DNA from: REEB95 sp963785735
Lineage (GTDB): Bacteria; Pseudomonadota; Alphaproteobacteria; ATCC43930; CGMCC-115725
Direction: 5' to 3'
Assembly (NCBI GenBank): GCA_963785735.1
Contig: CAWAWJ010000001.1
Span: 1,612,001-1,676,000 of the forward strand
DNA: 64,000 nt
Positions 25,888-34,413 of this stretch are shown one piece after another. The notes under the pieces were generated by a model that saw nothing but the letters and a program-made list of their open reading frames with translations, was not told the DNA's origin and ran no database searches. Each line of letters opens with the position of its first letter. Within the stretch, counting starts at the first letter, position 1. Both the position numbers and the translations under genes were made by a program.

Positions 25888-28098
25888 ATGACCATCGACA
25901 TCGAAGACGCCGAAACCGCCCAGCCCGGGACTGTTCGGGGCAAGCGCGCGCGCCCGCGCGCGGCGCATTCGGCCAACGACCCTTTGCTGGGATCGCTCGC
26001 CATCCTGACCGGCCTCTTCGACCGGCCGATGTCGCCCGAGGCGTTGCGTTCCGGATTGCCGGCGATGGAGGGGCGGATTTCGCCCGAGCTCGCCTTGCGC
26101 GCCGCCTCCCGCGCCGGAATTGCCGCGGCGTGGCGCGAAGTGCCGCTCGACGATATCCCCCATGCCAATCTGCCCTGCATCCTGCTGTTGAGCGACGGCG
26201 GCGCTTGCGTGCTGGCGGCGGTGGAGATGGGCGAAGCCGAGATCATCCTGCCGGGCACGCGCGGCGAGCCGGTCCGTCTGCCCGTGGCCGAACTCGAAGG
26301 CTTCTATATCGGCCGCGCGCTTATCGCCCGGGCGGAATACAGCTTCGATGCGCGCACCGAGGACATCGTGCCGCCGTCGCGCGAATCCTGGTTTTGGGGC
26401 ACGCTCAAGCAATTCTGGCGGATCTACGCCCATGCCGTGGTGGCCTCGGTCGTCATCAACCTGTTCACGCTGGCGAGCCCGCTCTTCGTCATGAACGTCT
26501 ATGACCGCGTCGTGCCCAATAACGCGGTCGAGACCATGTGGGTGCTGGCGAGCGGCGTGTTCGTGGTCTTCGTCTTCGACTTCATCTTGCGCACCGCGCG
26601 CAGCTATTTCGTCGACAGCGCCGGCAAGAACGCCGACGTGGTGCTGGCGAGCCGCATCTTCGCCCATGTCCTGGGCATCCGCTTCGACGCGCGGCCGGGC
26701 TCGGTCGGCGCGCTCGCTGCCAATCTGCGCGAATACGAGAATCTCCGCGAACTGGTGACCAGCGCGACGCTGGTAGCGCTCGCCGATCTTCCCTTCGCCG
26801 CGCTGTTCATTCTCGTTATCGCCTTGGTGGCGGGGCCGGAGGTGGCGCTGGTGCCGCTCCTGGCCGTGCCGGTGCTGCTGGGCGTCGGATTCCTGCTCCA
26901 GGTCTCGCTGCGCGAGATCATGACCCGCACCATGCGCGAAGGCTTCCAGAAGCACGCCATCCTGGTCGAATCGCTCGAAGGCCTCGACACCATCAAGATA
27001 TCCGGCGCCGAAGGCCGCGCCCAGCGGCTGTGGGAGCGCTTCGTCGGCGCCACCTCGCGCACGGCGATGAAGGCGCGTTTTCTCTCCACCCTCGGCGTCA
27101 ACACCTCGTTCTTCGTGCAGAACCTGGTGAGCGTGCTGGTGGTGGTGGTCGGCGTGTTCAAGATCGCGTCCGGCGATCTCACCACCGGCGCGCTGATCGC
27201 GTCCTCGCTGTTGGCCGCGCGCGCCATGTCGCCGCTCTCCCAGGTCGCGTCGCTCATGGTCAAGATCCATCAATCGACCATCTCGCTCGCCTCGCTCAAC
27301 AAGGTGATGCATCTGCCGCTCGAGCGGCCGGCGGGCAAGACCTTCCTGTCGCGCCCCGAGCTGCGCGGCGAGATCGAATTCCGCAATGTCGGCTTCGCCT
27401 ATCCCGGCCATCCCCACGCCGCGTTGAACGGCGTGTCGTTCCGCATATCCCCGGGCGAGCGGGTCGGCATTATCGGCCGCATCGGCTCGGGCAAGAGCAC
27501 GCTGGCGCGGCTGATCTCGGGCCTCTATCAGCCGAGTTCGGGCGCGATCCTGCTCGACGGCACCGATATCAGGCAGATCGATCCGACCGATCTGCGGCGC
27601 AATCTGGGTTACGTGCCGCAGGACGCGTTTTTGTTCTTCGGCTCGGTCAAGGACAACATCGCGCTCGCCGCGCCCCATGCCGATCACCGCGCCATCCTCA
27701 AGGCGGCGACCATCGCCGGCGTCGACGATTTCGTGAAGCGCCACCCCGACGGCTTCGACATGGCGGTGGGCGAGCATGGCCGGTTCCTCTCCGGCGGCCA
27801 GCGCGAAGCCGTCACCATCGCCCGCGCGCTGCTGTTCGATCCGCCGGTCCTGGTGATGGACGAGCCGACCGGCGCCATGGACAATTCGGCCGAGAACCGG
27901 CTGCGCGAACGGCTCGAGCCGGTGCTCGAGCGCAAGACCCTGCTGCTCATCACCCACCGCAGCTCGATGCTCGCGAGCGTCGACCGCCTCATCGTCATCG
28001 ACGGCGGCCGCGTCGTCGCCGATGGGCCCAAGGACAAGGTGATGGAGAAGCTCGCCGCGGGCAATCTGCGCGTCGCGGCCACCGGGGGGCCGGCATGA
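25888..28098 (+). CDS. Type I secretion ABC exporter with degenerate C39-like domain (LssB/LapB type)
   Basis: A 736-aa inner-membrane exporter. The N-terminal ~150 residues have the C39-peptidase-like fold but no catalytic Cys-His pair in the normal place, which is typical of exporters whose substrates are not cleaved (LapB, HlyB types). Six transmembrane helices follow (about 165-440), with LFVMNVYDRVVPN as a LssB/LapB-specific motif. The nucleotide-binding domain has Walker A GRIGSGKST at 530-538, signature LSGGQ at 634-638, and Walker B VLVMDEP with Asp658 and Glu659. The stop overlaps the next start (ATGA). Substrates of this family are giant RTX/Lap adhesins; none is encoded beside the operon. 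Confidence 0.9.
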   Translation: MTIDIEDAETAQPGTVRGKRARPRAAHSANDPLLGSLAILTGLFDRPMSPEALRSGLPAMEGRISPELALRAASRAGIAAAWREVPLDDIPHANLPCILLLSDGGACVLAAVEMGEAEIILPGTRGEPVRLPVAELEGFYIGRALIARAEYSFDARTEDIVPPSRESWFWGTLKQFWRIYAHAVVASVVINLFTLASPLFVMNVYDRVVPNNAVETMWVLASGVFVVFVFDFILRTARSYFVDSAGKNADVVLASRIFAHVLGIRFDARPGSVGALAANLREYENLRELVTSATLVALADLPFAALFILVIALVAGPEVALVPLLAVPVLLGVGFLLQVSLREIMTRTMREGFQKHAILVESLEGLDTIKISGAEGRAQRLWERFVGATSRTAMKARFLSTLGVNTSFFVQNLVSVLVVVVGVFKIASGDLTTGALIASSLLAARAMSPLSQVASLMVKIHQSTISLASLNKVMHLPLERPAGKTFLSRPELRGEIEFRNVGFAYPGHPHAALNGVSFRISPGERVGIIGRIGSGKSTLARLISGLYQPSSGAILLDGTDIRQIDPTDLRRNLGYVPQDAFLFFGSVKDNIALAAPHADHRAILKAATIAGVDDFVKRHPDGFDMAVGEHGRFLSGGQREAVTIARALLFDPPVLVMDEPTGAMDNSAENRLRERLEPVLERKTLLLITHRSSMLASVDRLIVIDGGRVVADGPKDKVMEKLAAGNLRVAATGGPA

Positions 28099-29414
28099 GC
28101 CGCCGCGCTTTGAGCCTCGCGCCCGGCCATCGCGACGTCCTGAGCGGCGAGGTCAACCGCTTCGCCTATCTGCTGACGGTGTGCGTCATCGGCTTCAGCG
28201 CGCTCTTTCTGATCTGGGCGAATTTCGCCACCCTCGATGAGGTCACGCGCGGCGACGCGCGGGTGGTTCCCTCGCAGAAGGTTCAGGTGATCCAGAATCT
28301 CGAAGGCGGCATCCTGAGCGAGATGCTGGTGCATGAAGGCGAAGTGGTCCAGGCCAACGACGTCATCCTGCGCATCGCCAACACCAACGCCCAGGCGGCT
28401 TATCGCGACAGCCATACCCAGGCCCTCACGCTCAAGGCGATGATGGCGCGGCTCGACGCCGAGGCCCAGGGCAAGGATCCGGTTTTCCCCGACGACGTTC
28501 AGCAAGAGGCGCCGGAAATCGTCGCCAGCGAACGCGCGCTCTACGACAACCAGATCACGCAATATAAGAGCGCGGTAGACGTGCTCAACGACCAGCTGAC
28601 CCAGCGCCAGCAGGATATCGCCGAATTGAAGACGCGCGATGAGGCGCTGTCCCGTTCGCTCGGCCTCGCCAAGCAGCAACGCGACATCGTGGCGCCCTTG
28701 GTGCAATCGGGCGCGGCGGCCAAGCTCGACCTGGTCAAGGACGAGCAGATGGTGAGCGATCTCGAAGGTCAGCTTGCCGGGGTGCGGGCGAGCCTGCCGC
28801 GGGTCGAGGCGGCGCGCGACGAAGCCGGCCGGCGCATCCAGGAAAAGACCGCGTCCTTCCAGTCCGACGCCCGCGCCGAGCTCAACAAGCACAGCGCCGA
28901 ATTGAACGCGCTTTCCGAGAAGAGCGTCGCGGAGCGCGATCGCGTCGACCGCACCGAGGTGCGCTCGCCGGTTCACGGCATCGTCAAGGAGATCAAGGTC
29001 AACACCATCGGCGCGGCGATCACGCCCGGCCAGGATCTGGTCGAGATCGTGCCGCTCGAGGACACGCTCCTGGTCGAGGCCAAGGTGCGGCCCGCCGACA
29101 TCGCCTTCCTCAGCCCGGGCCAGCAGGCCACGGTCAAGATCACCGCCTACGACTTTTCGATCTATGGCGGGCTCAAGGCCACGCTCGAGCAGATCAGCGC
29201 CGACAGCATCAAGGATGACGGGCCGCGCGGCGAGACCTTCTTCAAGGTCACGCTCCGCACCGACAAGAATTTTCTCGGCAATGCCGCACATCCGCTGCCG
29301 ATCATGCCCGGCATGACCGCCTCGGCCGAGATTTTGACCGGCCACAAGACGGTGCTGGCCTATCTGATGAAGCCCATTCTCAAGGCCCGCGACCGCGCCT
29401 TGACCGAACGCTAG
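28095..29414 (+). CDS. HlyD-family periplasmic adaptor of the type I secretion system (LapC type)
   Basis: A 439-aa membrane fusion protein. One N-terminal transmembrane helix (about residues 25-46, YLLTVCVIGFSALFLIW) anchors it. The lipoyl half-motifs are VIQNLEGGILSEMLVHEGEVV (quoted in part: NLEGGIL) near 65-85 and RSPVHGIVKEIKVNT near residues 290-305, with a long coiled coil between (about 100-280) to bridge to the TolC channel. The beta-barrel segment ends with LMKPILKARDRAL, the usual HlyD end. ATG 28095 overlaps the exporter stop. Confidence 0.9.
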   Translation: MSRRALSLAPGHRDVLSGEVNRFAYLLTVCVIGFSALFLIWANFATLDEVTRGDARVVPSQKVQVIQNLEGGILSEMLVHEGEVVQANDVILRIANTNAQAAYRDSHTQALTLKAMMARLDAEAQGKDPVFPDDVQQEAPEIVASERALYDNQITQYKSAVDVLNDQLTQRQQDIAELKTRDEALSRSLGLAKQQRDIVAPLVQSGAAAKLDLVKDEQMVSDLEGQLAGVRASLPRVEAARDEAGRRIQEKTASFQSDARAELNKHSAELNALSEKSVAERDRVDRTEVRSPVHGIVKEIKVNTIGAAITPGQDLVEIVPLEDTLLVEAKVRPADIAFLSPGQQATVKITAYDFSIYGGLKATLEQISADSIKDDGPRGETFFKVTLRTDKNFLGNAAHPLPIMPGMTASAEILTGHKTVLAYLMKPILKARDRALTER

Positions 29415-29439
29415 CCGCGTCGCCGGGCCGGCACCCGCG

Positions 29440-29456
29440 TTAACGATTCACTAACC
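29440..29456 (+). promoter_or_regulatory. CtrA-like site upstream of prepilin peptidase
   Basis: TTAA-N7-CTAACC (29440-29456) differs by one base from the alphaproteobacterial CtrA consensus TTAA-N7-TTAAC. It lies 22 bases before the prepilin peptidase start. In Caulobacter, pilus genes are CtrA-controlled, so this is a plausible cell-cycle promoter; binding is inferred only. Confidence 0.35.
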
Positions 29457-29478
29457 AAGCCCGGCCGATGATCCGGGC

Positions 29479-30003
29479 ATGGCGCATCCCCTGGATCTCC
29501 TTCATCTCGGCTTCGGCGGTGAAACGGCGCTGGCGGTCTATATCTTCCCGCTGGTGCTGGCGGCGGTGTCCGATTTCCGCACGCTGCGCATTCCCAATTA
29601 TCTCACCATCGCCCTGGCGGCGGCGTTTCCGCTCGCGGTGCTGGCCGCCGGCCAGCCCGTCGATTGGCTGTCGCATGTCGAGGCCGGACTCATCGTCTTC
29701 GCCGGCGGCGCGGTGCTGTTCGCCTTGGGCTATATGGGCGGCGGCGACGTGAAATTGCTGGCGGCGACGGCGCTGTGGGCCGGGCTCGGCCAGGTGATTC
29801 CGCTCCTGGCGATGGTCGCGATCGTCGGCGGCGCCTTCGCGCTCGCCGTGCTGGGCTTGCGTCATCCGCTGGTGCAGACCGCCATTTTGGCGAGCTTGCG
29901 CCGGCTTCCCGATCTGGCGCAAAAGCAGATGCCGATCCCTTACGGCATTCCCATCGCCATCGCCGGGCTTCTGATGGCGCCGATGCTGCCGGTTTTCGGC
30001 TGA
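29479..30003 (+). CDS. A24-family prepilin peptidase (CpaA-like)
   Basis: A 174-aa polytopic inner-membrane aspartic protease lacking the N-terminal methylase domain of PilD, as in the Flp/tad-pilus CpaA enzymes. The two catalytic aspartates are in SDFRTLRIPN (Asp32) and GGGDVKL (about Asp90). Five to six hydrophobic segments surround them. No other pilus gene (flp, cpaB-F, tad) lies in the window, so it acts on prepilins encoded elsewhere. Confidence 0.87.
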   Translation: MAHPLDLLHLGFGGETALAVYIFPLVLAAVSDFRTLRIPNYLTIALAAAFPLAVLAAGQPVDWLSHVEAGLIVFAGGAVLFALGYMGGGDVKLLAATALWAGLGQVIPLLAMVAIVGGAFALAVLGLRHPLVQTAILASLRRLPDLAQKQMPIPYGIPIAIAGLLMAPMLPVFG

Positions 30004-30012
30004 GCGGTTTTC

Positions 30013-30372
30013 CTAGATTGGGTTTTCGTCGGTAATCAGTAGATGGTGCGTCGGCGGATAGAACAGCGTCAGCCCGCTTTCGAAGGTGCAATAGGCGAAG
30101 CCTGAAACGTCGAGCCCCGAGGCGGTGACATGCGCGTCCTGGATGCCCTGGGACGCGACCGGCTCGCTGGTCACCACGGAAATCTCCTGGCCGGAATGGT
30201 CGAGAATGACCACCTCGTTGCGCGCATCGGGGATCAAATCCTCGAGCGCGAGCGTCAAGGCGGGCGCCTGCGCCTCGCTTTCCGCATGGGGCAGGGATGC
30301 CTCGTTGTGCAAGGCTGGGCCGAGCGGGATCGGTATATCGCCGGCCGGATTGCCGGTAGGGCGGGGGCTCAT
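30013..30372 (-). CDS. Hypothetical protein, 119 aa
   Basis: I do not recognise this protein. The first ~40 residues are Pro/Ala rich and probably disordered. The rest looks like a compact beta domain: DARNEVVILDHSGQEISVV, then SGFAYCTFESGLTLF and HHLLITDEN. There is no signal peptide or membrane helix. ATG 30372 has GGAG about ten bases upstream. It is convergent with the prepilin peptidase and divergent from the RHH-PAS gene, across a 136-base AT-rich gap. It could be a regulatory partner of either; the alternative is that it is not translated. Confidence 0.55.
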   Translation of the reverse strand: MSPRPTGNPAGDIPIPLGPALHNEASLPHAESEAQAPALTLALEDLIPDARNEVVILDHSGQEISVVTSEPVASQGIQDAHVTASGLDVSGFAYCTFESGLTLFYPPTHHLLITDENPI

Positions 30373-30445
30373 CGCTTAGGCTCCAAGAGGGCTTCCGGTT
30401 AATACCCACAGGGTCGCACGCGGATATTAACCAACCAAAAGGATT

Positions 30446-30461
30446 TATAGTTAAAACTATA
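30446..30461. promoter_or_regulatory. Palindromic operator candidate in divergent gap
   Basis: TATAGTT-AA-AACTATA (30446-30461) is an inverted repeat with 7-base arms lying between two divergent genes, 48 bases before the RHH-PAS start. TTAACCAA, half of the tpsB palindrome, occurs just upstream (30427-30434). RHH proteins bind short palindromes, so autoregulation by the neighbouring RHH-PAS protein is possible (inference). Confidence 0.4.
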
Positions 30462-30508
30462 CACCGGCTTGTGATTATTTTCAGCCCCGGCTAAGGGCGG
30501 CGGGATCC

Positions 30509-31126
30509 ATGGCGGAACGATCGAAAGCGGAGCAGGCGAAGAAGCCGCCGGGGGCGGCGTGGGAGCAGCGCATCCTCCAGCTCGCCGGGCGGCGTTATTC
30601 GCTCCGGCTCGAAGCCTGTTACTGGGAGGCGCTCGAGGCCCTGTCCCGGCGCCGCCGCCAGCGCCTCAATCACCTGGTCGCCGAGATGGCGCAAAGCCGC
30701 GTCCCAGGCGCCAATCTCGCCTCCGCCTTGCGCGTCTTGTGCGTCGAGGAACTCGGCCGGGCCGATCTCGCGCGCCAGCTCGCGGCCGAGCGCACCAGCG
30801 TGCTGGCGCTGGTGCAATCCGCGCCCGCGCCGGCGCTGTTGCTCGATGCCGGCCAGCGCATCATCGCCGTCAACGCCGCTTTCTCCCAATGGGTCGGCAT
30901 GGCCGAGGACCGTCTCCTGGGCGAGCCGGCGTTGCGCCATTTCCGCTTCCGCGCCGAGCCGCAATTCGCGGTGCTGTGGGCGGGGCTGGGACGCGAATGG
31001 ACCGAACCCCATGCCGTTCGCATCGTTAATATCGAGCCGGGCCGCGTGCTGGCTTCCAATGCCAGGCTGGTTCCGGTCATAGCCGGGCGCGGCCGGCCGC
31101 TCTGCCTGGTCTGGGTGCTGAAATAA
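30509..31126 (+). CDS. Ribbon-helix-helix (RHH_4-like) protein fused to a PAS domain
   Basis: A 205-aa protein with two parts. Residues about 25-85 fit the ribbon-helix-helix RHH_4 pattern common in alphaproteobacteria: a basic beta strand RRYSLRLEACYWEALEALS (quoted in part: YSLRLEACYWEAL), then a long helix with NHLVAEMAQ and ASALRVLCVEEL. Residues about 95-205 look like a PAS domain: VLALVQSAPAPALLLDAGQRIIAVNAAF, with the typical 'ϕ-x-x-x-N-x-A-F' helix, and FRFRAEP. No kinase or cyclase follows. It is most simply read as a DNA-binding protein with a sensor domain. Ligand or cofactor is unknown. Confidence 0.65.
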   Translation: MAERSKAEQAKKPPGAAWEQRILQLAGRRYSLRLEACYWEALEALSRRRRQRLNHLVAEMAQSRVPGANLASALRVLCVEELGRADLARQLAAERTSVLALVQSAPAPALLLDAGQRIIAVNAAFSQWVGMAEDRLLGEPALRHFRFRAEPQFAVLWAGLGREWTEPHAVRIVNIEPGRVLASNARLVPVIAGRGRPLCLVWVLK

Positions 31127-31517
31127 AAGGCCTGGCCGCCCAACTCGCCGGCCCTTAATAAAGCCGTCCGGGCGGCTTACAATTATCCATATCCGGCCGT
31201 TAGCGGCGGATTACAGATCAGGTTACAAAGCTGTCACAGCGCAGCTGCCGGGCCGAATCAACTTGCCTAATAAGGGCTGACTCTATAGCCTGAAAATGGC
31301 GGATGGCTGCGGATTTTTAACCAAGACCGCGGCGCCAACCGGCAGAAGACCGGCAGGCGGACACGGCAAAAGCCGCGTTTCATTCTCCCGGGTTGGCTCT
31401 TGGATGGAGCCGGTCCGACACAAGGTGCGATGTTCCGAGAAGGACAAAGCACCGCCGAACCAACCATTCGGTAGCGGGGGGCATTTGGCCGCTGGACTGC
31501 GCAGGTTGGGGGGACGG
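31127..31517. other. 391-base intergenic region before the M23 peptidase gene
   Basis: No gene is convincing here. A hairpin AAGCCG-TCCGGG-CGGCTT (31161-31178) follows the RHH-PAS stop and is succeeded by ACAATTAT, so it may be a weak terminator. The half-site TTAACCAAG occurs near 31317. The M23 frame is open upstream to 31296, with an ATG at 31404, but the sequence there has no signal or domain character. The start at 31518, with GGGGGGA upstream, is preferred, leaving a long leader of unknown role. Confidence 0.4.
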
Positions 31518-32954
31518 ATGTTTCCCGAGCGTCAGCTGTTGCTGAAGAGCTCGCGTGGCGTTCGATCGCTCCGATTTCCGGGCTGGTTACAAGCGATGGT
31601 CGTCGTCGCCTGTTTCGCCACGCTCGCGAGCGCCGGTTTTCTCTCCGCGCAATATGTCGCGCTGCATCGCACGCTCGATCAGATCGCCGGCGTCGACAAT
31701 TCCTCTCTCCTGTCCCTCAACACCGATGCGCCCGATGCCGCTCGCGCCATCGCCAACGGCACGGCGATGGTCGATTTGAACCGTCAGCTCTCATCGCTCA
31801 ACAATCAGTTGGCCGTGTTCGAACAGCAGCACAGCGCCGACCAGGACAAGATATCCGCGCTGGCGGCCCAGGTCGCCTCGCTCAACGACACCACGGCCAA
31901 GGCGAGCGGGGGCCAGGCCGCCGCCGATCTCACCTCGACGCTCAACGCCGCGCGCGAAGAGCTGAAACGCTCCGAGGCGCAGCGCGCCGATCAGGCCAAT
32001 CAGCTTCGCCAGCTCCAGGCCGACATGCAGGCCGCCAAGCAGCGCAACGACCAGATGAAGACCCAGATGGCGGCCAAGGATCAGCAGCTCCAGCAGGTGA
32101 TGCTGGAGCGCGACCGCTTCCGCGCCATGCTCAACAACAAGTCAGGCAATGCCGCGCCGTCTCTCGTTCCGCCCGCCGGCGCCGCGCCCGATAACGCGCC
32201 CGGCAATGTGCAAGGCTCGAACATGGTGCCGCCGGTCGACGACGAGCAGGCGGATTCGCTGGTCGACAATCCGGTGGTGCCGCCCGTGGCCGACAATCGC
32301 GGCGCCGGTACGGCCCGCAACGAAAACGGCGCGGGCAGGATGGCGAGCCAATTGGAAACTCTGCTCGCTTCCACCGGCGTCGATGTCGAACGGCTCTTGA
32401 ACCGCATCGGCGGCCCGGCGGCGTCCAACGCGCCGGCGCAGGGCGGTCCCTTCGTCGCCCTCAACAGCCCGGCCGCCGCCGCGGCGGAAGACAGCCAGCG
32501 CCAGGCGCAGCTGCAAAAACTGCTCAAGACGTTGCCGCTCACCGCGCCGCTGGTGAGCTACCAGGTCGGCAGCGGCTTCGGCCCGCGCCGCGATCCGTTC
32601 AACGGCCGCGAGGCGTTCCATACCGGGCTCGATCTCGAAGCGCCCTACCGCACCCCGGTCTACAGCACCGCGCCCGGCACGGTGTTGTTTACCGGCGTTA
32701 AGGAAGGCTATGGCCGCACCGTCGAAATCGATCACGGCAACGGAATCGTGACCCGCTTCGCCCACCTCCATCGCATTCTGGTGGCGCGCGGGCAGCGTAT
32801 TGGTGCACACTCTCAGATAGGCGAACTCGGCAGCACGGGGCGCAGCACGGGACCGCACTTGCACTACGAAGTCATCGTCGACGGCAGGCCGCTGGACCCG
32901 GCGAAATTTTTGGAGGCGGGCAAAAATGTGGTTCAAACGAGATCGCAACAATAG
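31518..32954 (+). CDS. M23-family peptidoglycan endopeptidase with N-terminal membrane anchor and coiled coil
   Basis: The product is 478 aa. A transmembrane anchor lies at about residues 25-50 and a long coiled coil follows at about 90-200 (Gln/Lys/Asp-rich heptads such as QLRQLQADMQAAKQ). A low-complexity Pro/Ala/Asn linker leads to the C-terminal M23 domain, which keeps the zinc and catalytic residues: His368 and Asp372 (HTGLD), His416 (HLH) and His447-x-His449 (PHLHYE). It should cut peptide cross-links in the periplasm. The bactofilin gene overlaps its end by 29 bases. This pair is known in Caulobacter, Hyphomonas and Helicobacter relatives, where the bactofilin places the M23 enzyme (LmdC type) at defined zones of wall remodelling. 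Confidence 0.92.
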   Translation: MFPERQLLLKSSRGVRSLRFPGWLQAMVVVACFATLASAGFLSAQYVALHRTLDQIAGVDNSSLLSLNTDAPDAARAIANGTAMVDLNRQLSSLNNQLAVFEQQHSADQDKISALAAQVASLNDTTAKASGGQAAADLTSTLNAAREELKRSEAQRADQANQLRQLQADMQAAKQRNDQMKTQMAAKDQQLQQVMLERDRFRAMLNNKSGNAAPSLVPPAGAAPDNAPGNVQGSNMVPPVDDEQADSLVDNPVVPPVADNRGAGTARNENGAGRMASQLETLLASTGVDVERLLNRIGGPAASNAPAQGGPFVALNSPAAAAAEDSQRQAQLQKLLKTLPLTAPLVSYQVGSGFGPRRDPFNGREAFHTGLDLEAPYRTPVYSTAPGTVLFTGVKEGYGRTVEIDHGNGIVTRFAHLHRILVARGQRIGAHSQIGELGSTGRSTGPHLHYEVIVDGRPLDPAKFLEAGKNVVQTRSQQ

Positions 32955-33411
32955 GCATGGCGCTTCGAACATGAGCAGCAACAGCAAGAGCAAGGGTGGC
33001 GTCCCCTCGATCCTCAGCGCCGGATTCAAATCCGAAGGCGACATCGTCAGCGACGGCGAGGTTCATATCATGGGCTCGCATTCGGGCAATCTCGTCGTGC
33101 ACAAGCTGACTCTCGGCGAGGGTGGTTCGATCACCGGCACGGTCGAGGCCGAGAGCGCGCTCATCAACGGCAATCTTTCCGGCCGGCTGACCGCGGTGTC
33201 GGTCGCGCTCGGGCCGACCGCATCGGTCACCGCCGATATCGTCTATGTCTCGATGAAGATGGAACCCGGCGCGGTCTATGAAGGCTATAGCCGCCGCGTC
33301 GAGAACATCGAGAACTTCTCGGCCGACGGCATGAAACTGTCGCCGCCGCAACGCCAGCAGCTCGAGAAGATGCGCGGCAACCACGAGGGCGTGGCCGGCA
33401 GCGCCGACTAG
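32926..33411 (+). CDS. Bactofilin (BacA/BacM-type polymer-forming cytoskeletal protein)
   Basis: A 161-aa bactofilin (DUF583 family). The central beta-helical domain (about residues 28-130) has evenly spaced hydrophobic turns: VPSILSAGFKSEGDI, GEVHIMGSHSGNLV, LTLGEGGSITGTV, SALINGNLSGRL and ASVTADIVY. Short polar ends flank it, and the N-terminus MWFKRDRNN is basic and aromatic, a likely membrane-targeting tag. It begins 29 bases inside the M23 gene, implying coupled translation. It polymerises without nucleotide and is expected to recruit the neighbouring peptidase. Confidence 0.93.
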   Translation: MWFKRDRNNRHGASNMSSNSKSKGGVPSILSAGFKSEGDIVSDGEVHIMGSHSGNLVVHKLTLGEGGSITGTVEAESALINGNLSGRLTAVSVALGPTASVTADIVYVSMKMEPGAVYEGYSRRVENIENFSADGMKLSPPQRQQLEKMRGNHEGVAGSAD

Positions 33412-34413
33412 CTAGCTCGCCGCGCGCGCCAGCGCGGCCTTGAAGGTCTCAGTATCGACGTTTCCGCCCGAGGCCAGGACCGCGACTTTCTTGCCGCGCC
33501 ATTCGTCCGCGCGCGCCAGCGCCACGGCCAGCGCCACCGCGCCGCCCGGCTCCAGCACCAGCTTGTAATCGGCGAACGCCATCGCCATGGCGCGGCAGGT
33601 TTGGCCGTCGCCGGCGGCGAGGCCTCCATCCAACAGGCGCCGCGCGATGGCGAAGGGGATGGCGCCGGGCTGCGGCGCCAGCAGGCAATCGCAGATCGAG
33701 CGCGCGGCGGGGTCGTTGGCGACAATCCGGCCGGCGGCGAGCGAGCGGCGCATGTCGTCCACGGTTTCCGGCTCGGCGGCATAGACCGCGGTTTCGGGGC
33801 TCGCCGCCTTGACCGCGAGCGCCACGCCCGTAACCAGCCCGCCGCCGCTACACGGCGCCAGCACGATATCGAGCTTCATGCCCAAGACGGCGGCTTGCGC
33901 GGCCAACTCCCGCCCGGCGGTGCCCTGTCCGGCGATCACGCGCGCATCGTCATAGGGCGGGATCAACGCCGCGCCGCGCTCGGATGACAGGCGCCCGGCA
34001 ATCGCCTCGCGGGACTCATTATAGCGGTCGTAGAACACGATCTCGGCGCCATAGGCCTTGGTATTGGCGGTCTTGATCGTCGGCGCATCGTCCGGCATGA
34101 CGATCACGGCGGGCATGCCCAGCAATTGCGCCGCCGCCGCCACGCCCTGGGCGTGATTGCCCGAGGAATAGGCCACCACGCCGCGTTGGCGCGAATCCGC
34201 GTCGAGCGACAAAAGCGCGTTCAAGGCGCCGCGAAACTTGAAGGAGCCGGTGCGTTGCAGGTTTTCCGCCTTGATCAGGAGATTGAACCCGAGACGCGCA
34301 TCCACCTCGGGCGAGGACAAAAGCGGCGTCGTTTGGATGTAAGGCGCTATCCGCGCCGCCGCTTCGGCGATGTCGGCGGGGCCCGGCGGGGCCGGGCTCT
34401 TATCCTCGGGCAT
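33412..34413 (-). CDS. PLP-dependent threonine dehydratase / serine racemase-like enzyme
   Basis: A 333-aa fold-type II PLP enzyme without the C-terminal ACT domain of biosynthetic IlvA. The lysine that binds PLP is in GSFKFRGALNAL, the SSGNHAQGVA loop binds the cofactor phosphate, and the Gly-rich PCSGGGLVTG completes it. Length and motifs fit catabolic threonine/serine dehydratase or serine racemase; sequence alone does not separate these. The start ATG at 34413 overlaps the stop of the dehalogenase-like gene (TGATG), so the two are coupled. Confidence 0.87.
   Translation of the reverse strand: MPEDKSPAPPGPADIAEAAARIAPYIQTTPLLSSPEVDARLGFNLLIKAENLQRTGSFKFRGALNALLSLDADSRQRGVVAYSSGNHAQGVAAAAQLLGMPAVIVMPDDAPTIKTANTKAYGAEIVFYDRYNESREAIAGRLSSERGAALIPPYDDARVIAGQGTAGRELAAQAAVLGMKLDIVLAPCSGGGLVTGVALAVKAASPETAVYAAEPETVDDMRRSLAAGRIVANDPAARSICDCLLAPQPGAIPFAIARRLLDGGLAAGDGQTCRAMAMAFADYKLVLEPGGAVALAVALARADEWRGKKVAVLASGGNVDTETFKAALARAAS

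Noticed and set aside
24469..27957. Very long open frame (over 1,100 codons) on the minus strand across the type I secretion genes
   Set aside because: It is antisense to three well-supported genes, is rich in Arg/Ala/Gly without any domain, and is explained by the lack of stops in a GC-rich genome.
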